DNA of 64,000 bases from Micromonospora alfalfae (GCF_022230925.1 NZ_JAKKFH010000021.1:1-64000), one strand, 5' to 3'; shown: positions 43,423-54,701, counted from the stretch's first letter. Notes: generated from the sequence alone by a model not told the origin. Numbers and translations: made by a program.

Positions 43423-44556
43423 ATGAAGTTCCGAGTAGAGCGCGACGCGCTCGCCGAGGCTGTGGCGTGGACCGCGAAAAGCCTGCCCAACCGGCCATCC
43501 GTACCGGTGCTCGCCGGGGTGATGCTCCGCGTCACCGACGGCAACCTGCGGGTCTCCGGGTTCGACTACGAGGTCTCCAGCCAGGTGACCGTCGAGGTGC
43601 AGGGCGACGCCGACGGCGCCGCGCTCGTCTCCGGCCGCCTGCTCGCCGAGATCACCAAGGCGTTGCCGGCCAAGCCTGTCGACATCGCCGCGGTCGGCGC
43701 GCATCTCGAACTGGTCTGCGGCAGCGCCCGGTTCACGCTGCCCACCATGCCGGTGGAGGATTACCCAGCGCTGCCCGAGATGCCGCAGAGCGCCGGCACA
43801 GTCGACGCCGCAGCGTTCGCCACCGCCGTGGCCCAGGTGGCCATCGCCGCCGGTCGCGACGAGACGCTGCCGATGATGACCGGTGTCCGCGTCGAGCTGT
43901 CGGGCAACACCCTGTCGATGCTCGCCACCGACCGGTACCGGTTGGCGCTGCGCGAGATCCAGTGGCGGCCGGACGACCCCGAGGTGAGCATCAACGCCCT
44001 GGTGCCCGCCCGCACCCTGAACGACACCGCCAAGGCCCTCGGCCCGCTGGGCGGCGAGGTCACGCTCGCCCTCGCCCAGGGCGCTGCCGGCGAGGGCATG
44101 GTCGGCCTCGCCGGCGGCACCCGACGTACCACCAGCCGGCTGCTCGACGGCGCCAACTACCCGCCGGTGCGGTCGCTCTTCCCGGCCACGCACAACGCCG
44201 CGGCCCGGGTGCCGGTCAGCACGCTGATCGAGGTGGTCAAGCGGGTCGCGCTGGTCGCCGAACGGACCACCCCGGTGCTGCTCAGCTTCAGCGCCGACGG
44301 CCTGGTGGTCGAGGCCGGCGGTTCCGAGGAGGCACGGGCCAGCGAGGCGATGGAGGCCACCTTCACCGGTGAGCCACTGACCATCGGCTTCAACCCGCAG
44401 TACCTCATCGACGGTCTGGCAAACCTGGGCGCTCAGACGGCCGTGCTCTCGTTCGTCGACGCCTTCAAGCCCGCGGTGATCTCACCCGCTGGCGAGGATG
44501 GCGAGGTCATTCCGGGGTACCGGTACCTCATCATGCCGATCCGCGTCTCGCGCTGA
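43423..44556 (+). CDS. dnaN: DNA polymerase III sliding clamp (beta subunit)
   Basis: The 377-aa protein forms the dimeric ring that tethers the replicative polymerase. It has the three-fold clamp layout, starting MKFRVERDALAEAVAWTAKSLPNRP, with VPVLAGVMLRV and SMLATDRYRLALREI in the first two repeats and the C-terminal YRYLIMPIRV. ATG 43423 has GGAGG five bases upstream. It follows oriC in the standard order. Confidence 0.97.
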   Translation: MKFRVERDALAEAVAWTAKSLPNRPSVPVLAGVMLRVTDGNLRVSGFDYEVSSQVTVEVQGDADGAALVSGRLLAEITKALPAKPVDIAAVGAHLELVCGSARFTLPTMPVEDYPALPEMPQSAGTVDAAAFATAVAQVAIAAGRDETLPMMTGVRVELSGNTLSMLATDRYRLALREIQWRPDDPEVSINALVPARTLNDTAKALGPLGGEVTLALAQGAAGEGMVGLAGGTRRTTSRLLDGANYPPVRSLFPATHNAAARVPVSTLIEVVKRVALVAERTTPVLLSFSADGLVVEAGGSEEARASEAMEATFTGEPLTIGFNPQYLIDGLANLGAQTAVLSFVDAFKPAVISPAGEDGEVIPGYRYLIMPIRVSR

Positions 44557-44595
44557 TCGCGCCCAGCAACACCAGATCCACGGAGGTAGAAACAC

Positions 44596-45468
44596 ATGCA
44601 GCTCGGCCTGGTAGGACTCGGCCGTATGGGCGGCAACATGCGGGAGCGGTTGCGTTCGGCCGGGCACGAGGTGGTCGGCTTCGACCACAACGCGCAGATC
44701 AGCGACGTCACGACCATCGCGGGCCTGGCAGAGAAGCTTGAGTCGCCGCGCGCGGTCTGGGTCATGGTGCCCGCCGGTGTCACCGACGCCACCATCGACG
44801 AGCTCGCCGAGGTGCTCGGCGAGGGCGACATCATCATCGACGGCGGCAACTCGCGCTTCAGCGACGACGCGCCCCGCGCGGAGCGGCTCCACCAGCGGGG
44901 CATCGGCTACCTGGACGTCGGGGTCTCCGGCGGCGTCTGGGGCCGGCAGAACGGCTACGGGCTGATGGTCGGTGGCGCCCAGGAGCACGTGGACCGCCTG
45001 ATGCCGATCTTCAACGCGCTCAAGCCCGAGGGTGAGTTCGGCTTCGTGCACGCCGGCCCTGTCGGTGCCGGCCACTACTCGAAGATGGTGCACAACGGCA
45101 TCGAGTACGGCCTGATGCACGCCTACGCCGAGGGCTACGAGCTGATGGCCGCCTCGGAGCTGGTGACCAACGTGCCGGGCGTCATCAAGTCCTGGCGGGA
45201 GGGCACTGTCGTCCGTTCCTGGCTGCTCGACCTGCTGGACCGGGCGCTCGACGAGGACCCGGAGCTGGCCGATCTGAGCGGCTACACGGAGGACACCGGC
45301 GAGGGCCGGTGGACGGTGGACGAGGCGGTCCGGCTTGCGGTGCCGCTGAACGTCATCACCGCTTCGTTGTTCGCCCGGTTCGCCTCGCGGCAGGACGACT
45401 CGCCCGCCATGAAGGCTGTCTCCGCGCTGCGTCAGCAGTTCGGTGGCCACGCCGTCCACAAGCGCTGA
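44596..45468 (+). CDS. gnd: 6-phosphogluconate dehydrogenase, decarboxylating (short form)
   Basis: The enzyme oxidises 6-phosphogluconate to ribulose 5-phosphate and CO2 in the pentose phosphate pathway. The 290-aa product is the shorter GndA/YqeC-like type: nucleotide motif GLVGLGRMGGNM, substrate loop DVGVSGGVWG, catalytic Lys/Asn in GAGHYSKMVHNGIEYG. The coenzyme may be NAD rather than NADP, as is common in this subgroup. Its place between dnaN and recF is conserved in actinobacteria (as in Mycobacterium). Confidence 0.95.
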   Translation: MQLGLVGLGRMGGNMRERLRSAGHEVVGFDHNAQISDVTTIAGLAEKLESPRAVWVMVPAGVTDATIDELAEVLGEGDIIIDGGNSRFSDDAPRAERLHQRGIGYLDVGVSGGVWGRQNGYGLMVGGAQEHVDRLMPIFNALKPEGEFGFVHAGPVGAGHYSKMVHNGIEYGLMHAYAEGYELMAASELVTNVPGVIKSWREGTVVRSWLLDLLDRALDEDPELADLSGYTEDTGEGRWTVDEAVRLAVPLNVITASLFARFASRQDDSPAMKAVSALRQQFGGHAVHKR

Positions 45469-45484
45469 GCGGTATCCACAACCT

Positions 45485-46618
45485 GTGTACGTTCACCGGC
45501 TGGAACTGGTCGACTTCCGCTCGTACGAGCGGGTGGCCGTCGACCTCCAGCCGGGGGCGAACGTCCTGATCGGCGCCAACGGCGTCGGCAAGACCAACCT
45601 CGTCGAGGCGCTGGGCTACGTGGCGACCCTGGACTCGCACCGGGTCGCCACCGATGCGCCTCTGGTCCGGATGGGCGCCACGTCCGCAGTGATCCGCTGC
45701 GCTGTGGTGCACGACGGCCGTGAACTCCTCGTCGAGCTGGAGATCGTGCCCGGCAAGGCCAACAGGGCCCGACTGGGCCGCTCACCGACGCGGCGGGCCC
45801 GGGACGTGCTCGGGGCGCTCCGGCTGGTGCTGTTCGCCCCGGAGGATCTTGAGCTGGTCCGGGGTGATCCGTCGGAGCGCCGCCGCTACCTGGACGACCT
45901 GCTGGTCAACAGGCAGCCCCGGTTCGCGGGTGTGCGGGCCGACTACGAGCGGGTCGTGAAGCAGCGCAACGCCCTGCTGCGCACCGCGTACCTGGCTCGC
46001 AAGACCGGTGGCTCCAGGGGTGGCGACCTCGGCACCCTCGCGGTCTGGGACACCCACCTGGCCCAGCACGGGGCGGAGCTGCTCGCCGGCCGCCTGGAGT
46101 TGGTGGCCGCGCTCACCCCGCACGTGGCCAAGGCGTACGACGCGGTGGCCGCCGGTCGGGGTGCGGCGAGCATCACCTACCGGCCCTCGATCGAGCTGGT
46201 CGAGCCGACCACCGATCGGGCCGCGCTGGCCGAGGCGCTGACGGCGGCCCTGGCCGCGTCCCGCTCCGCCGAGATCGAGCGGGGCACCACCCTGGTTGGC
46301 CCACACCGCGACGAGTTGGCGCTGAGCCTCGGCCCACTGCCCGCCAAGGGGTACGCCAGCCACGGCGAGTCGTGGTCGTTCGCCCTCGCGTTGCGGCTGG
46401 CCGGGTACGACCTGTTGCGGGCCGACGGCATCGAGCCGGTGCTGGTCCTCGACGATGTCTTCGCGGAGTTGGACACCGGCCGCCGGGAGCGGTTGGCGGA
46501 GCTGGTCGGCGGGGCGAGTCAGCTGCTGGTCACCTGCGCGGTGGACGATGACGTGCCGGCCGCCCTGCGCGGCACCCGCTACCAGGTCGGCGAAGGGACG
46601 GTACGCCGTGTCGGATGA
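45485..46618 (+). CDS. recF: DNA repair and recombination protein RecF
   Basis: RecF helps load RecA at gaps. From GTG 45485 the protein is 377 aa with Walker A IGANGVGKTNLVEAL (~30-44), a LFAPEDLELVRGDPSERRRYLDDLL block, the signature-type region AKGYASHGESWSFALALRLA and Walker B VLVLDDVFAELDTGRRERL. A GTATCCACA DnaA-like box overlaps the gnd-recF junction at 45473-45481. It overlaps dciA by 11 bases. Confidence 0.95.
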   Translation: MYVHRLELVDFRSYERVAVDLQPGANVLIGANGVGKTNLVEALGYVATLDSHRVATDAPLVRMGATSAVIRCAVVHDGRELLVELEIVPGKANRARLGRSPTRRARDVLGALRLVLFAPEDLELVRGDPSERRRYLDDLLVNRQPRFAGVRADYERVVKQRNALLRTAYLARKTGGSRGGDLGTLAVWDTHLAQHGAELLAGRLELVAALTPHVAKAYDAVAAGRGAASITYRPSIELVEPTTDRAALAEALTAALAASRSAEIERGTTLVGPHRDELALSLGPLPAKGYASHGESWSFALALRLAGYDLLRADGIEPVLVLDDVFAELDTGRRERLAELVGGASQLLVTCAVDDDVPAALRGTRYQVGEGTVRRVG

Positions 46619-47222
46619 GCCAGGCAGCAAACGACCAGCGGCCGGCGACGGTCCTGCTGCGCGTACCCCGAAGGCGGCGGAGGGATCGGCGGGCGGTGAG
46701 CCGACGGCGGCCGCCAGCGGGCCGGAGCTGGCCCGGGCGGTGCTCGACGCGGCGCTGTCCCGACGGCAGGCGGCGGCCCGCGCCCGGCGTACCCCCGGGG
46801 GCGGTGACGCTGCCGGCGGCGGCTCGGGGCGGCGGTTGCGCGGTTACTCCGGCCCCGGCCCCGACCCGCGCGATCCACAGCCGCTCAGTGCCGTGCTGAA
46901 CCGGCTGGTGAAGGCGCGCGGCTGGCAGCAGCCGGCCGCCGAGGCCACGGTGTTCGGCGCCTGGGAGCGGGTCGTCGGCGCGGAGGTCGCGCAGAACAGT
47001 CGCCCGGTGAAGTTGGAGAACGGCGAGCTGACAGTGGAGGCGCGCTCGACCGCCTGGGCCACCCAGCTGCGGCTGCTCGCCGGCTCGCTGCTCAAGCAGA
47101 TCGCCAGCGAGGTCGGGCACAACGTGGTGCGCAAGCTGCACATCCACGGCCCCGCCGCGCCCTCCTGGGGGAAGGGCCCGCGGCGGGTACGCGGCCGGGG
47201 TCCGCGCGACACGTACGGCTGA
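46608..47222 (+). CDS. dciA: DciA-type (DUF721) replicative helicase loader/operator
   Basis: The 204-aa protein has a disordered Ala/Pro/Gly-rich N-terminal half and a C-terminal DUF721 domain: LSAVLNRLVKARGWQQPAAEATVFGAWERVVG...GELTVEARSTAWATQLRLLAGSLLKQI. DciA proteins interact with DnaB and replace DnaC/DnaI in most bacteria; the family member next to recF in M. tuberculosis is Rv0004. GTG 46608 overlaps the end of recF, implying coupled translation. Confidence 0.9.
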   Translation: MSDEPGSKRPAAGDGPAARTPKAAEGSAGGEPTAAASGPELARAVLDAALSRRQAAARARRTPGGGDAAGGGSGRRLRGYSGPGPDPRDPQPLSAVLNRLVKARGWQQPAAEATVFGAWERVVGAEVAQNSRPVKLENGELTVEARSTAWATQLRLLAGSLLKQIASEVGHNVVRKLHIHGPAAPSWGKGPRRVRGRGPRDTYG

Positions 47223-47231
47223 GCCGACTCC

Positions 47232-47459
47232 TCAGCCGCGCCGGTCGGCCTCGCGGGCTGCCCGCTTGCGTTCCCGCTGTTCCCGGGTGAAGCGCTTGCG
47301 TTCGGCCAGGTCGCGTTTCCACGCCTCGCGGGCCTCGGCCGAGCCGCCCTGCACAGCGCCCTGGACACCCTCGGCCGGGCCGGCGAGGTGCCGGAAGGCC
47401 CAACGCATCAATCGGCCGCCCTCGCCCGGGCCCCTGGTGATCGCGCCGTCCTCGCTCAT
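47232..47459 (-). CDS. Small basic hypothetical protein
   Basis: From ATG 47459, with GAGGG seven bases upstream, the 75-aa product is MSEDGAITRGPGEGGRLMRWAF..., with a short apolar middle and a strongly charged helical C-terminus (AWKRDLAERKRFTREQRERKRAAREADRR). No function is recognised. It converges with dciA (ten bases between stops). The good ribosome site and protein-like composition support a real gene. Confidence 0.6.
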   Translation of the reverse strand: MSEDGAITRGPGEGGRLMRWAFRHLAGPAEGVQGAVQGGSAEAREAWKRDLAERKRFTREQRERKRAAREADRRG

Positions 47460-47524
47460 CTGCCGCCCTCTTCCCCGCGTCGCCTCGCCGGTTCTCGTCC
47501 ATCGCACGAGCAGACCTTTGGGGC

Positions 47525-47546
47525 ACCAATGGTTGGTGTACCAATG
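47525..47546. promoter_or_regulatory. Candidate operator of the MarR/OhrR gene
   Basis: The palindrome TTGGTGTACCAA (47533-47544) is bracketed by a direct repeat ACCAATG (47525-47531 and 47540-47546), about 40 bp before the regulator's start codon. Autoregulation is the simplest reading. Confidence 0.5.
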
Positions 47547-47584
47547 ATCGGTACGATAGTCACCGTGCGGAGAGAGGGCAACCG

Positions 47585-48073
47585 ATGAGCGAACGACCTG
47601 ACGGCGTCGACCCGCTGGCCCTGGAGCAGCAGGTCTGCTTCGCCCTCTCGGTGGCCGCGCGCAGCGTGGTGGCCGTCTACCGGCCGCTGCTGGAGCCGAT
47701 GGGGCTGACCCATCCGCAGTACCTGGTGATGTTGGCGCTCTGGCAGCACGCGCCGTTGTCCGGTCGCGACCTCAGTCGCCTGCTCCAGCTCGACCCGGGC
47801 ACGCTGTCACCCCTGCTCAAGCGGCTGGAGACGGCCGGCTACCTGCGCCGGGAACGCGACCCGAGCGACGAGCGCAGCCTCGCCGTCACCCTCACCGCCA
47901 GCGGTGCGGAGCTGCGGAGTCAGGCCGAGCTGATCCCGGCCGCGATCGTGCAGCGGCTCGGGCTGCCCGTCGAGGACCTGCAACACCTGCACGCGGTGCT
48001 CACGCAGCTGATCGCGGCCGCCAACCGACCGGGCGCGTCGGAGAATGACGCGGCGGCTCAGACGTCGGCGTAG
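47585..48073 (+). CDS. MarR-family regulator, OhrR-like with N-terminal sensing Cys
   Basis: The 162-aa winged-helix protein begins with DPLALEQQVCFALSVAARSVVAVYRPLLEPMGLTHPQYLVMLALW. The Cys at residue ~18 in the QVCFAL context corresponds to the redox-active Cys of OhrR peroxide sensors. The HTH and wing follow (LSRLLQLDPGTLSPLLKRLETAGYLRRERDPSDERSLAVTLT). OhrR proteins release DNA when oxidised by organic hydroperoxides. No ohr peroxidase gene is adjacent, so the target must be elsewhere or the specificity differs. The 3' end overlaps the converging downstream gene by 16 bp. GAGGG precedes ATG 47585. Confidence 0.88.
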   Translation: MSERPDGVDPLALEQQVCFALSVAARSVVAVYRPLLEPMGLTHPQYLVMLALWQHAPLSGRDLSRLLQLDPGTLSPLLKRLETAGYLRRERDPSDERSLAVTLTASGAELRSQAELIPAAIVQRLGLPVEDLQHLHAVLTQLIAAANRPGASENDAAAQTSA

Positions 48074-48612
48074 ACGGCGAACCCGCGCTCGGCGCAGCGC
48101 CTGTAGAACGCGGCCAGCACGCCCAGCTCCGCGCAGGTGAAGTTCCACTGCGGCGGAGCACCGCTCTCGTCGCGCAGCGCGTCGAGCCGGCTTTCCAGCC
48201 AGCGCAGCTGCTGCTCGGCCAACCGACCGTCGCCGAGCAGGGAGCGCAGCACGATGCTCACCGACTCGAAGGTGACCGCCTCGCCTGTCGCGCGGTGCGC
48301 GGCCACGAACCGTTCGATGCCGCTCGCGATCCAGGAGCAGCCGTCCGGATCGATCACCGGGTCCTCGTCCTCGGCTGCGGCGTCTGTGGCGTACAACACA
48401 CCTTCGAGGCCGAGAAGCAGATCCACCAACTCGGTGTAGGCGGTCGCCCGGATGGTGCCGGTCTTCGCGATCAGCTCGGCCAACGCCGCTGTCGGCGCGG
48501 AGATGCGCGGCAGGTCGACGATCTCGCCGAAGTCGACGAACTCGGCCGGCGCGACCGGATCGTAGAAGCGGCCGGTCCGCGGCCAGTGCACCGCGACGTT
48601 GTCCAGCCCCAT
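48058..48612 (-). CDS. Hypothetical protein, 184 aa
   Basis: ATG 48612 follows AAGAGG at good spacing. The product is soluble, slightly acidic and largely helical, starting MGLDNVAVHWPRTGRFYDPVAPAEFVDFGEIVDLP, and has no motif I recognise. It converges with the MarR gene and overlaps its end. Its neatly spaced ribosome site and lack of low complexity argue for a real gene. Confidence 0.7.
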   Translation of the reverse strand: MGLDNVAVHWPRTGRFYDPVAPAEFVDFGEIVDLPRISAPTAALAELIAKTGTIRATAYTELVDLLLGLEGVLYATDAAAEDEDPVIDPDGCSWIASGIERFVAAHRATGEAVTFESVSIVLRSLLGDGRLAEQQLRWLESRLDALRDESGAPPQWNFTCAELGVLAAFYRRCAERGFAVYADV

Positions 48613-49134
48613 CTGTCACCTCTTAAAGAGCACGTGTCGGGTCGATCGGGTCGATCGTCCCGGTTCCGGCCGGTAAAGATCAAGCCTGGTTCCGGAGCGC
48701 CGCAAACGTACGGCACTGACGCTTCGGCCGCGACCCCCGACCCGCCCGAGCGCGGGTCAACCCGTTCGGGGGCGGCGCGTGCGATCGGACCGTGGCGTGT
48801 GGGGGGAGTCGCGGGCAATGGGGTTCTGCCGGCTACGGACTTCTCAGCCGCCTCGCTGAGGGTGCCGAGTGGTGGTTCTGTCCCCCGCGCACAGTAGGAT
48901 TGACAGCGAGACGAAGACCCGGTGCGGGAGTGGGACGGGGCCGGTGGCCCAGATTCATTCTCCACGTCGGGTCGAGCCGATCGCGATCCGCGGGCAACCG
49001 CGGCGACCGGCGCGTTCGACCCGCTGTCCGGAGTTCTCCGGCGCCGGTCCGCGCGCGCCGACGTCGCGTCCTGTCCGCCGAACCCGCGCCCGACGCGCCC
49101 TACCGGCGCGGCTGACGCGAGAAAGTGGCCGAGG
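48613..49134. other. gyrB upstream region
   Basis: The 522-bp region before gyrB contains no gene I support, although the gyrB frame stays open back to 48922 with a Pro/Arg-rich, non-conserved translation. It presumably carries the gyrB promoter. Confidence 0.5.
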
Positions 49135-51081
<1,947 letters not shown>

Positions 51082-51124
51082 CGGACTGCGCCGGATCGGT
51101 CGGGCACTGCCCGGCCGATCCGGC

Positions 51125-51175
51125 GGTCCACAGAGTTATCCACAGCTTGGCCGGTATCCACAGCCGTTATCCACA
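51125..51175 (+). promoter_or_regulatory. DnaA-box cluster between gyrB and gyrA
   Basis: Two perfect boxes TTATCCACA (51136-51144 and 51167-51175), one GTATCCACA (51154-51162) and one CGGTCCACA (51125-51133), all on the plus strand, lie within 51 bp just upstream of the gyrA start (51212). Confidence 0.75.
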
Positions 51176-51211
51176 GCACGAAAACGACTCTGAGTCTGAT
51201 AAGGGTATACA

Positions 51212-53734
51212 GTGACCGATTCTCCCGAGTCCACACCGAACGAGCCCGAGGTTCCCGCCGAGGCCATCGCCGCGGTGGTCGCGCACGACCGGATCGAACC
51301 GGTCGGGCTCGAGGTGGAGATGCAGCGCTCCTACCTCGACTACGCGATGAGCGTCATCGTCGGTCGCGCGCTGCCGGACGTCCGGGACGGCCTCAAGCCG
51401 GTCCACCGCAAGATCCTCTACGCGATGTTCGACTCCGGCTACCGTCCGGACCGCGGCTACGTGAAGTGCTCCCGTGTCGTCGGTGACGTGATGGGTCAGT
51501 TCCACCCGCACGGCGACTCGGCGATCTACGACGCGCTGGTCCGGATGGCGCAGCCCTGGTCGCTGCGCTACCCGCTGGTCGACGGCAACGGCAACTTCGG
51601 CTCGCCGGGTAACGACCCGGCCGCCGCCATGCGATACACCGAGTGCAAGCTCGACCCCCTCGCCATGGAGATGCTGCGGGACATCGACGAGGACACCGTC
51701 GACCTGCAGGACAACTACGACGGCCGGGCCAAGGAGCCCACCATCCTGCCGTCGCGGATCCCCAACCTCCTGGTGAACGGCTCCGAGGGCATCGCGGTCG
51801 GCATGGCCACCAAGATCCCGCCGCACAACCTGCGGGAGATCGGCGCGGCGGTGCAGTGGTGCCTGGAGCACCCGGAGGAGGACGAGGAGACCACCCTCGA
51901 AGCCCTGCTCGGCATCGTCAAGGGCCCGGACTTCCCGACCCACGGCCTGATCGTCGGCACCACAGCGATCCAGGACGCGTACCGCACGGGCCGCGGCTCG
52001 ATCCGGATGCGCGCCGTGGTGGAGGTCGAGGAGGACAAGCGGGGCCGCCCCTGCCTGGTCGTCAGCGAGTTGCCCTACCAGGTCAACCCGGACAACCTCG
52101 CCGAGCGGATCGCCGAGCTGATCAAGGAGGGCAAGCTCGCCGGGATCGCCGACATCCGCGACGAGTCCTCCGGTCGTACCGGCATGCGGATCGTGCTGGT
52201 GCTCAAGCGCGACGCGGTCGCGAAGGTCGTGCTGAACAACCTCTACAAGCACACCCAGCTCCAGGAGACCTTCGGCGCCAACATGCTGGCCCTGGTCGAC
52301 GGCGTGCCGCGCACGCTCAACCTGGCCCAGTTCATCCGCTACTACGTCGAGCACCAGATCGACGTGATCCGCCGGCGGACCGCGTTCCGGCTGCGCAAGG
52401 CCGAGGAGCGGGCGCACATCCTGCGCGGCCTCGGTAAGGCGCTGGACGCGCTGGACGAGGTGATCGCCCTGATCCGGCGCTCTCCGACAGTGGACGACGC
52501 CCGGCAGGGCCTGATCCGGCTGCTGGAGATCGACGAGATCCAGGCGACCGCGATCCTGGACATGCAGCTGCGCCGGCTCGCCGCCCTGGAGCGTCAGCGG
52601 ATCGTCGACGACCTGGCGAAGCTCGAGATCGAGATCGCCGACCTCAAGGACATCCTCGCCAAGCCCGAGCGGCAGCGGAAGATCGTCTCGGAGGAGCTGG
52701 GCGAGATCGTCACCAAGTGGGGCGACGACCGCCGGACGCAGATCATCCCGTTCGACGGCGAGGTCTCCATGGAGGACCTCATCGCCCGCGAGGACGTGGT
52801 CGTCACGATCACCCGCACCGGGTACGCCAAGCGGACCAAGGTCGATCTGTACCGCTCGCAGCGGCGCGGCGGCAAGGGTGTCAGTGGCGCCACGCTGCGG
52901 CAGGACGACATCGTCAGCCACTTCTTCGTCTGCTCGACCCACGACTGGATCCTGTTCTTCACGAACAAGGGCCGCGTCTACCGGGCCAAGGCGTACGAGT
53001 TGCCGGAGGCCAGTAGGGTAGCCAAGGGCCAACACGTGGCCAATCTGCTCGCCTTCCTACCCGACGAGCAGATAGCGCAGATCATTGAGATCCCGAACTA
53101 CCAGGTAGCCCCCTATCTGGTACTGGCCACGAAGAACGGCCTGGTGAAGAAGACGCGGCTCGAGGAGTTCGACTCCAACCGTTCCGGCGGCATCATCGCG
53201 ATCAACCTGCGCGATGAGGACGAGCTGGTCGGTGCTGCGCTGGTTGCGCCGGAGAACGACCTGCTGCTGGTCTCGAAGAAGGCGCAGGCGATCCGGTTCA
53301 ACGCCTCGGACGAGGCGTTGCGGCCGATGGGCCGGGCCACCTCGGGTGTGATCGGCATGCGCTTCACGGACGACGACGTCCTGCTCGCCATGGAAGTCGT
53401 GCGGGAAGGTTTGGACGTGCTGGTGGCCACGAACGGGGGATACGCGAAGCGAACCCCGATCGAGGAATACCCGGTGCAGGGCCGGGGAGGTAAGGGCGTG
53501 TTGACTGCAAAGATCACCGAACGGCGCGGCGGTCTGGTTGGCGCGGTGGTGATCGATCCGGACGACGAGCTGTTCGCGATCACCAGCAACGGTGGTGTCA
53601 TTCGGACTCCGGTGAAGCCTGTACGCCGTACGCGTGACCGGAACACAATGGGGGTCAAGCTGATGGACCTCCCGGACGGCGTGACTATCGTGGCGATTGC
53701 TCGCAATGCCGACGAGCCTGACGAACAGGACTAG
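51212..53734 (+). CDS. gyrA: DNA gyrase subunit A
   Basis: GyrA carries the DNA breakage-reunion site. The 840-aa protein has the catalytic Tyr142 in AAAMRYTECKL, a quinolone-determining region HPHGDSAIYDALVRMAQ with Ser103 and Asp107 (the sensitive-type residues at the positions equivalent to E. coli 83 and 87), a coiled-coil and the GyrA box QRRGGKG at the start of the C-terminal beta-pinwheel. GTG 51212 follows AAGGG. Confidence 0.97.
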   Translation: MTDSPESTPNEPEVPAEAIAAVVAHDRIEPVGLEVEMQRSYLDYAMSVIVGRALPDVRDGLKPVHRKILYAMFDSGYRPDRGYVKCSRVVGDVMGQFHPHGDSAIYDALVRMAQPWSLRYPLVDGNGNFGSPGNDPAAAMRYTECKLDPLAMEMLRDIDEDTVDLQDNYDGRAKEPTILPSRIPNLLVNGSEGIAVGMATKIPPHNLREIGAAVQWCLEHPEEDEETTLEALLGIVKGPDFPTHGLIVGTTAIQDAYRTGRGSIRMRAVVEVEEDKRGRPCLVVSELPYQVNPDNLAERIAELIKEGKLAGIADIRDESSGRTGMRIVLVLKRDAVAKVVLNNLYKHTQLQETFGANMLALVDGVPRTLNLAQFIRYYVEHQIDVIRRRTAFRLRKAEERAHILRGLGKALDALDEVIALIRRSPTVDDARQGLIRLLEIDEIQATAILDMQLRRLAALERQRIVDDLAKLEIEIADLKDILAKPERQRKIVSEELGEIVTKWGDDRRTQIIPFDGEVSMEDLIAREDVVVTITRTGYAKRTKVDLYRSQRRGGKGVSGATLRQDDIVSHFFVCSTHDWILFFTNKGRVYRAKAYELPEASRVAKGQHVANLLAFLPDEQIAQIIEIPNYQVAPYLVLATKNGLVKKTRLEEFDSNRSGGIIAINLRDEDELVGAALVAPENDLLLVSKKAQAIRFNASDEALRPMGRATSGVIGMRFTDDDVLLAMEVVREGLDVLVATNGGYAKRTPIEEYPVQGRGGKGVLTAKITERRGGLVGAVVIDPDDELFAITSNGGVIRTPVKPVRRTRDRNTMGVKLMDLPDGVTIVAIARNADEPDEQD

Positions 53735-53738
53735 TTGA

Positions 53739-54653
53739 ATGACGGAGACACAGGCGAAGTCGGGGAACACGGGGACCTCGGCCAAACCGGTCGACGAGGA
53801 GGCCGCCAAGGGCGGCACACCAGCGACCGGCCGCGCGGCCGTGGGCCGGGCGACGGTCCCCGCCGACGCGCCTGCCCCGAAGTTCACCAGGGCTCCAGGC
53901 ATGACACCCCCGCCGGAGCAGCCGGGCGAAGATGGCGAGTCCGGCGACAAGACCGAGGCGTCCAGCGCCGAGGCGCCGACGTCTGCCGCCGCCAGCCCTC
54001 CGGGTCCGGCGGCGGCACCCCCGGCACGTCCGGCGACCACCCAACCGATCGGTCTCCGGCCCGGTCAGGCGGCGTCAACCGGGTCCACCGGCACCCAGCC
54101 GCGGATCACACCCGGGATGACCCAGCCGCAGCCTGACGCGGCGCGGGCGACCGCCACTGCCGGCCGCCCGGCCAGCGGCGGTGGCCTCCCACCGGGGATC
54201 GGCAACGCGTCCGCCGTCGGCGCAGCCCGCGTCGGTGACGCGGTGCGTGCGGCGCGTACGTCGGTCAGCTCGGCCGCCTCCCGCGGGCCGCGTCGGGCCC
54301 GGCTGAACCTCAAGCGGATCGATCCGTGGTCCGTGATGAAGTTCGCATTCGCGGTGTCGGTGGTGCTCTTCATCGTCGTGGTGGTGGCCACCTCGGTGCT
54401 CTACCTGGCGCTGGACGCGATGGGCGTGTTCCAGAGCGTCAACGAGAGCCTGAGCGATCTGGTCAACGCCGGCGGTGGGCAGAGCACCAGCGGCTTCCAG
54501 ATCACCGCCAAGGGCGTGATTCTCAGCTCGGCGCTGATCGGCCTGGTCAACGTGGTGCTGTTCACCGCGCTGGCCACCCTTGGCGCGTTCGTCTACAACG
54601 TCTGCGCCGACCTGGTCGGCGGGATCGAGCTGACCCTCGCCGAGCGGGACTGA
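53739..54653 (+). CDS. DUF3566 family membrane protein
   Basis: The 304-aa protein has a ~180-residue disordered Ala/Pro/Thr/Gly-rich cytoplasmic region and a C-terminal DUF3566 domain with two membrane segments: ARLNLKRIDPWSVMKFAFAVSVVLFIVVVVATSVLYLAL and GVILSSALIGLVNVVLFTALATLGAFVYNVCADLVGG. The same gene follows gyrA in most actinobacteria (Rv0007), suggesting co-transcription; four bases separate it from the gyrA stop. Function is not established. Confidence 0.9.
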   Translation: MTETQAKSGNTGTSAKPVDEEAAKGGTPATGRAAVGRATVPADAPAPKFTRAPGMTPPPEQPGEDGESGDKTEASSAEAPTSAAASPPGPAAAPPARPATTQPIGLRPGQAASTGSTGTQPRITPGMTQPQPDAARATATAGRPASGGGLPPGIGNASAVGAARVGDAVRAARTSVSSAASRGPRRARLNLKRIDPWSVMKFAFAVSVVLFIVVVVATSVLYLALDAMGVFQSVNESLSDLVNAGGGQSTSGFQITAKGVILSSALIGLVNVVLFTALATLGAFVYNVCADLVGGIELTLAERD

Positions 54654-54659
54654 GTGACC

Positions 54660-54701
54660 GGGACGCCGGGGCACCGCGGAAAGCGGTCGCTCCGGCGTCC
54701 C
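54660..54701 (+). terminator. Terminator after the gyrA-DUF3566 unit
   Basis: GC-rich arms 54660-54677 and 54683-54701, complementary apart from one bulge and one G-U pair, lie directly after the DUF3566 stop codon. Confidence 0.8.

Noticed and set aside
48922..49134. Extended N-terminus of GyrB
   Set aside because: Translation is low-complexity and unlike GyrB; the family start follows GTG 49135.
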